Shown here: piece by piece, positions 61,291-64,000 of the stretch | How the letters are laid out: each line of letters opens with the position of its first letter | How positions within the stretch are numbered: the first letter of the stretch is position 1 | From: Fodinibius sp. Rm-B-1B1-1 | Lineage (GTDB): Bacteria; Bacteroidota; Rhodothermia; Balneolales; Balneolaceae | Assembly (NCBI RefSeq): GCF_038594945.1 | Contig: NZ_JBCFYD010000001.1 | Location: forward strand, 1,426,001-1,490,000 | DNA length: 64,000 bases | Direction of reading: 5' to 3' | Notes under the pieces: model-generated | What the model was told of the DNA's origin: nothing | Seen by the model: only the letters and a program-made list of their open reading frames with translations | Database searches by the model: none | Translations under genes and position numbers: made by a program

Positions 61291-62099
61291 TGGAAATAGT
61301 AATCCTTTTATTATTGGGCGTTGTTGCAGGAATAGTAGCCGGACTTTTTGGGTTAGGGGGTGGGATTCTTTTTACCCCTATTCTGTTTATCGTATTTAAT
61401 GATGCGGGTATAGAAAATCCGGTGGTCTTAACGATTGGAAGTTCGCTTTTCTGTACGTTTATTGCCGCTTTTGGGAGTTCGGTCCGACAATTTCAGCAGC
61501 AGAATTTTTACTGGTGGGATGGCATCAAAGTAGGACTCATGGGAGCCGGAGGTGTGTATCTGGGTAAGTTGGTGATCACATCTCCATATTATAGCCAGCA
61601 GGAGTTCGTTATCTTTTTTAGTCTGTTGTTAATTTACGTGGCATATATGTTTTATCGGCGGGGTTCGAGATCGCAAAATGATCTTGAGCAAAATGATGAT
61701 GAAATGACGTTGCCACAGTCTTTGGTAACAGGTGGTCTCGGTGGATTTGTTGCAGCCCTGGCCGGTATTGGTGGCGGTGGCGTAATGGTGCCATTGATGA
61801 ATCTTCTGTTCAAAAAAAACTTCGCCCGCTCGGTTAGTATCTCTTCATTGGCTATCGTATTAATTTCACTATCAGGATGGATACAGCTTGGATTGACAGG
61901 CAATGATATTGGTACGCTTTCCTCATTCCACTGGGGTTATGTAGATTTTGGAGCGGCATTTCCATTGGCTGTTGGAGGTCTGTTGGGAGGTTTTCTGGGA
62001 GCTTTATTCAATCTGAAAATAAATCGCCGTTATTTGCAATATGCTTTTTCCCTTTTGGCGGTTGCGATGGCTTTAAAATTGATTGTTGAAGTTTTTTAG
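61290..62099 (+). CDS. TauE/SafE-family sulfite exporter-like permease
   Basis: 269-aa membrane protein with about 8 spans and the two internally repeated TauE/SafE signatures GLFGLGGGILFTPIL and ALAGIGGGGVMVPLMNLLF. Exports or imports small organic or inorganic anions. The coupled PhzF gene suggests a shared small-molecule pathway (inference only). Confidence 0.87.
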   Translation: MEIVILLLLGVVAGIVAGLFGLGGGILFTPILFIVFNDAGIENPVVLTIGSSLFCTFIAAFGSSVRQFQQQNFYWWDGIKVGLMGAGGVYLGKLVITSPYYSQQEFVIFFSLLLIYVAYMFYRRGSRSQNDLEQNDDEMTLPQSLVTGGLGGFVAALAGIGGGGVMVPLMNLLFKKNFARSVSISSLAIVLISLSGWIQLGLTGNDIGTLSSFHWGYVDFGAAFPLAVGGLLGGFLGALFNLKINRRYLQYAFSLLAVAMALKLIVEVF

Positions 62100-62108
62100 A
62101 CAGAATAA

Positions 62109-62139
62109 AAAAAAGGAGTCCCGATCAAAGGACTCCTTT
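62109..62139. terminator. Bidirectional terminator between the TauE gene and ftsZ
   Basis: AAAGGAGTCC pairs with GGACTCCTTT over an 8-nt loop with A and T flanks. A second imperfect hairpin (GGAATGA/TCATTCC, about 62179-62208) follows. Confidence 0.85.
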
Positions 62140-62250
62140 CATAATTTATAGCAATCAAAATCCCAGAGTAAAGGGATTGGAATGAGTTCAACTAACGTTG
62201 GTCATTCCGTTATGTACATAGCAATCTAAACCGGATAGTAATCAGCGGTC

Positions 62251-63591
62251 TTAATCCATGATTTTGCGCAGGAATGCCGGTTGATCGGAATCGGTTTTGT
62301 CGATTCGTTCACGGCGATTATTGAGCAACTCATTGCTTTTTTCCTGCTCGTCCTGCATTTCATTTTGGTTCTTGTTTTGTTGCTCTTCATCCTTATTCAT
62401 TGGGCTTACATTTTTAAGTCCACGACGATGGAACGCCGGTTGATCCATCTGCTTAAGGTTCTTTTCACCTTTATAAAATGGTTCATTGGTAGCAGAGTAA
62501 CGGCTGTGTCCCGTAACGTCACTGGCCTTGGGCATATCTAAATCATCAGATTTTGCCTCTTTCTTCTGTTGGTTCTTTTGCGAATTTGGAGCAACCCGTG
62601 CTTCCTTACTGCTTTCAGCCAGATCGAACCCCGTGGCAATAACAGTAACGCGGAGTTCACCATCGAAGCTCTCATCAAGTACAGTACCCAGAATGATCTC
62701 GGCATTTTCGCCGGCCTCTTGCTGGATGATACTCGTGGCTGTATTGGTTTCTTTCATTCCGAGATCGGCACCCGATGAAATATTGACCAGCACATTGCGC
62801 GCCCCATTAATGCTAACCCCATCTAACAGGGGAGAATTAATAGCTTCGCGCGCTGCAATTTCAGCTCGGTCTTCTCCTGTAGCATTGGCTGCACCCATGA
62901 TAGCAGCTCCACCATCGAGCATGGTTGTGCGTACATCAGCAAAGTCAAGGTTGATAAGACCAGGCATCAGGATGAGATCCGAGATACCACGTGTCGCATT
63001 ATAGAGCACTTGGTTGGCCTGTTCAAAAGCCTCCAAGAGCGTCGTATCTTCATCCGCAATATCCATCAGGCGTTCATTGGGGATGACAATTACGGTGTCA
63101 CTGTTTTTCTTGAGTTCCGTAATGCCTTCAAGGGCATACTTCATTCGCTTGGGCCCTTCACAATCGAAAGGCGTAGTCACAATTCCAACCGTCAAAATGC
63201 CTTTGCGTTTGGCAATACCTGATACAACGGGAGCGCCCCCTGTTCCGGTACCACCGCCCATTCCAGCCGTAACGAAGACCATATCCGCGCCTTCGATCGC
63301 TTCTTCAATTTCGTGTCGATTTTCTTCCACGGCTTCTCTGCCAATCTCAGGACGTGCTCCGGCGCCAAGTCCATTCGTGAGGTTTGCTCCCACTTGGATG
63401 GTCAGATCTGCCATGCTGTTTTTTAGTGCCTGTGCATCGGTGTTAAGAGCGATGTACTCCACACTGGTCAGGCCTTTCTCGATCATGTTGTTAACGGCAT
63501 TGCCTCCGCCGCCTCCAACACCTATCACTTTTATTTTCGCATTGTCTTGACCGTCGATGTCAAAACTAAAACGAGAGTTTAGGTTAGACAT
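62251..63591 (-). CDS. ftsZ: Cell division protein FtsZ
   Basis: Tubulin-like GTPase forming the division ring, 446 aa from ATG 63591, which has an AAGGAGT site 7-8 bp upstream; a longer frame from 63687 adds an implausible basic leader. GTP-binding [14 protein letters not shown] and NTDAQAL are clear. The C-terminal linker is unstructured and charged, ending in the FtsA/membrane-tether peptide [11 protein letters not shown]. Confidence 0.97.
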   Translation of the reverse strand: MSNLNSRFSFDIDGQDNAKIKVIGVGGGGGNAVNNMIEKGLTSVEYIALNTDAQALKNSMADLTIQVGANLTNGLGAGARPEIGREAVEENRHEIEEAIEGADMVFVTAGMGGGTGTGGAPVVSGIAKRKGILTVGIVTTPFDCEGPKRMKYALEGITELKKNSDTVIVIPNERLMDIADEDTTLLEAFEQANQVLYNATRGISDLILMPGLINLDFADVRTTMLDGGAAIMGAANATGEDRAEIAAREAINSPLLDGVSINGARNVLVNISSGADLGMKETNTATSIIQQEAGENAEIILGTVLDESFDGELRVTVIATGFDLAESSKEARVAPNSQKNQQKKEAKSDDLDMPKASDVTGHSRYSATNEPFYKGEKNLKQMDQPAFHRRGLKNVSPMNKDEEQQNKNQNEMQDEQEKSNELLNNRRERIDKTDSDQPAFLRKIMD

Positions 63592-63692
63592 AATATTTAC
63601 TCCTTTTTTTGATTGCTGTGTACTATTTATTGCTATTTGATTGCTATATGTTTTTCTCTTTGTGACAGCAGATATGGCTGCCGGCATATTTT

Positions 63693-64000
63693 TTAAAGTT
63701 CTTTGAACCAGCTCTTCATCCGTTCGGCAATACGATTCATTACCTTTTCCACGCTTGATCCCTTGGTGGATGACGGGACGATAGCCTGATTTGTAGGTCC
63801 GGAACCAGTTTTAATAGCATGCATAACCAGTCCGACACCTGTTGCATAAATTGGATTATTAACTTCTTCAATAAGTCCGCCGCTCAGGCCAATTGGCTTG
63901 CCGATCTTGGCGTCCATGCCCAAAATTTCGTTGGCCAGTGGACATACATTCTTAATCAGCGAACCACCGCCGCTAAGTACTACACCAGCACTGAGCGAAT
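63693..64000 (-). CDS. ftsA: Cell division protein FtsA, C-terminal part only
   Basis: The frame enters from the right edge: [21 protein letters not shown], then [30 protein letters not shown], the FtsA 3' region of the actin-like fold, ending with the membrane-targeting amphipathic helix MKSWFKEL. It is followed by ftsZ 100 bp later, the usual ftsA-ftsZ order. Confidence 0.93.
   Translation of the reverse strand, partial: SLSAGVVLSGGGSLIKNVCPLANEILGMDAKIGKPIGLSGGLIEEVNNPIYATGVGLVMHAIKTGSGPTNQAIVPSSTKGSSVEKVMNRIAERMKSWFKEL

Overview
The window looks like a chromosomal segment of a Balneolota/Bacteroidota-type bacterium (Balneolaceae-like is my best guess). This rests on gene content only: a carbamoyl-phosphate synthase large subunit without the usual C-terminal allosteric domain, a DUF4856/imelysin/TonB-receptor cluster, many lipoproteins and outer-membrane barrels, rather acidic proteins, and intergenic heptanucleotide arrays and small inverted repeats. 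No phage, IS element, CRISPR array or integrase is visible. Almost everything is chromosomal housekeeping or envelope and iron biology.

Layout. 1-5.4 kb: a partial acyltransferase, an NhaC antiporter, MscL with a zinc-ribbon tail, a 56-aa small protein and FtsH. 5.5 kb: tRNA-Lys with its terminator. 5.8-10.2 kb (+): a metallo-hydrolase, then HIT-aroQ behind a 12-copy 7-bp tandem repeat, a Wzx-like flippase and an NYN-domain protein with a cold-shock-like tail. 10.3-23.2 kb (-): mdh, nadK, a family 5 solute-binding lipoprotein, ddl, recQ, carB, carA (with an attenuator-like leader), a CPXCG zinc protein and an amidinotransferase-fold hydrolase. 23.3-25.7 kb: DUF58, fasciclin and SDR proteins.

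25.8-37.4 kb (+) is a two-component system followed by a nearly complete protoporphyrin-dependent haem pathway in one direction: hemH-hemA-hemC-hemD-hemE-hemF-hemB-hemL plus a small membrane protein. hemG/hemY lies separately at 42.8-44.1 kb, and a divergent second HEM4-domain protein at 55.0-55.7 kb. The ferrochelatase carries an internal five-cysteine insert. Five consecutive haem-gene junctions (C/D, D/E, E/F, F/B, B/L) are each occupied by a small dispersed inverted repeat.

37.4-44.2 kb (mostly -): MmcQ/YjbR, DUF423, a ferredoxin-double-CDGSH fusion, an epimerase, a coiled-coil lipoprotein (+), pruA and hemG. 44.3-51.7 kb is an iron region. It has an orphan ferric-iron binding lipoprotein (+), then a minus-strand operon DUF4856 -> imelysin -> HTTM/vitamin K-dependent gamma-carboxylase homologue -> TonB-dependent receptor. 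Similar TTTAGAAT-type inverted motifs precede hemH and the DUF4856 operon, and a perfect 25-bp palindrome sits between hemG and the iron-binding protein, suggesting one iron regulon (Fur-like; inference).

51.8-64 kb: a GDSL hydrolase, an AhpD-like protein, a surface-antigen barrel, the HEM4 paralogue, two unrecognised outer-membrane-type proteins, mutS2, a PhzF-TauE pair, ftsZ and the 3' end of ftsA.

The best candidate for an undescribed system is the 45.4-51.7 kb operon. Its carboxylase homologue keeps the residues equivalent to the human enzyme's catalytic Lys218 and His160, and sits among exported, Glu-rich iron-associated proteins. That suggests gamma-carboxylation (Gla formation) of a periplasmic or surface iron-uptake protein.
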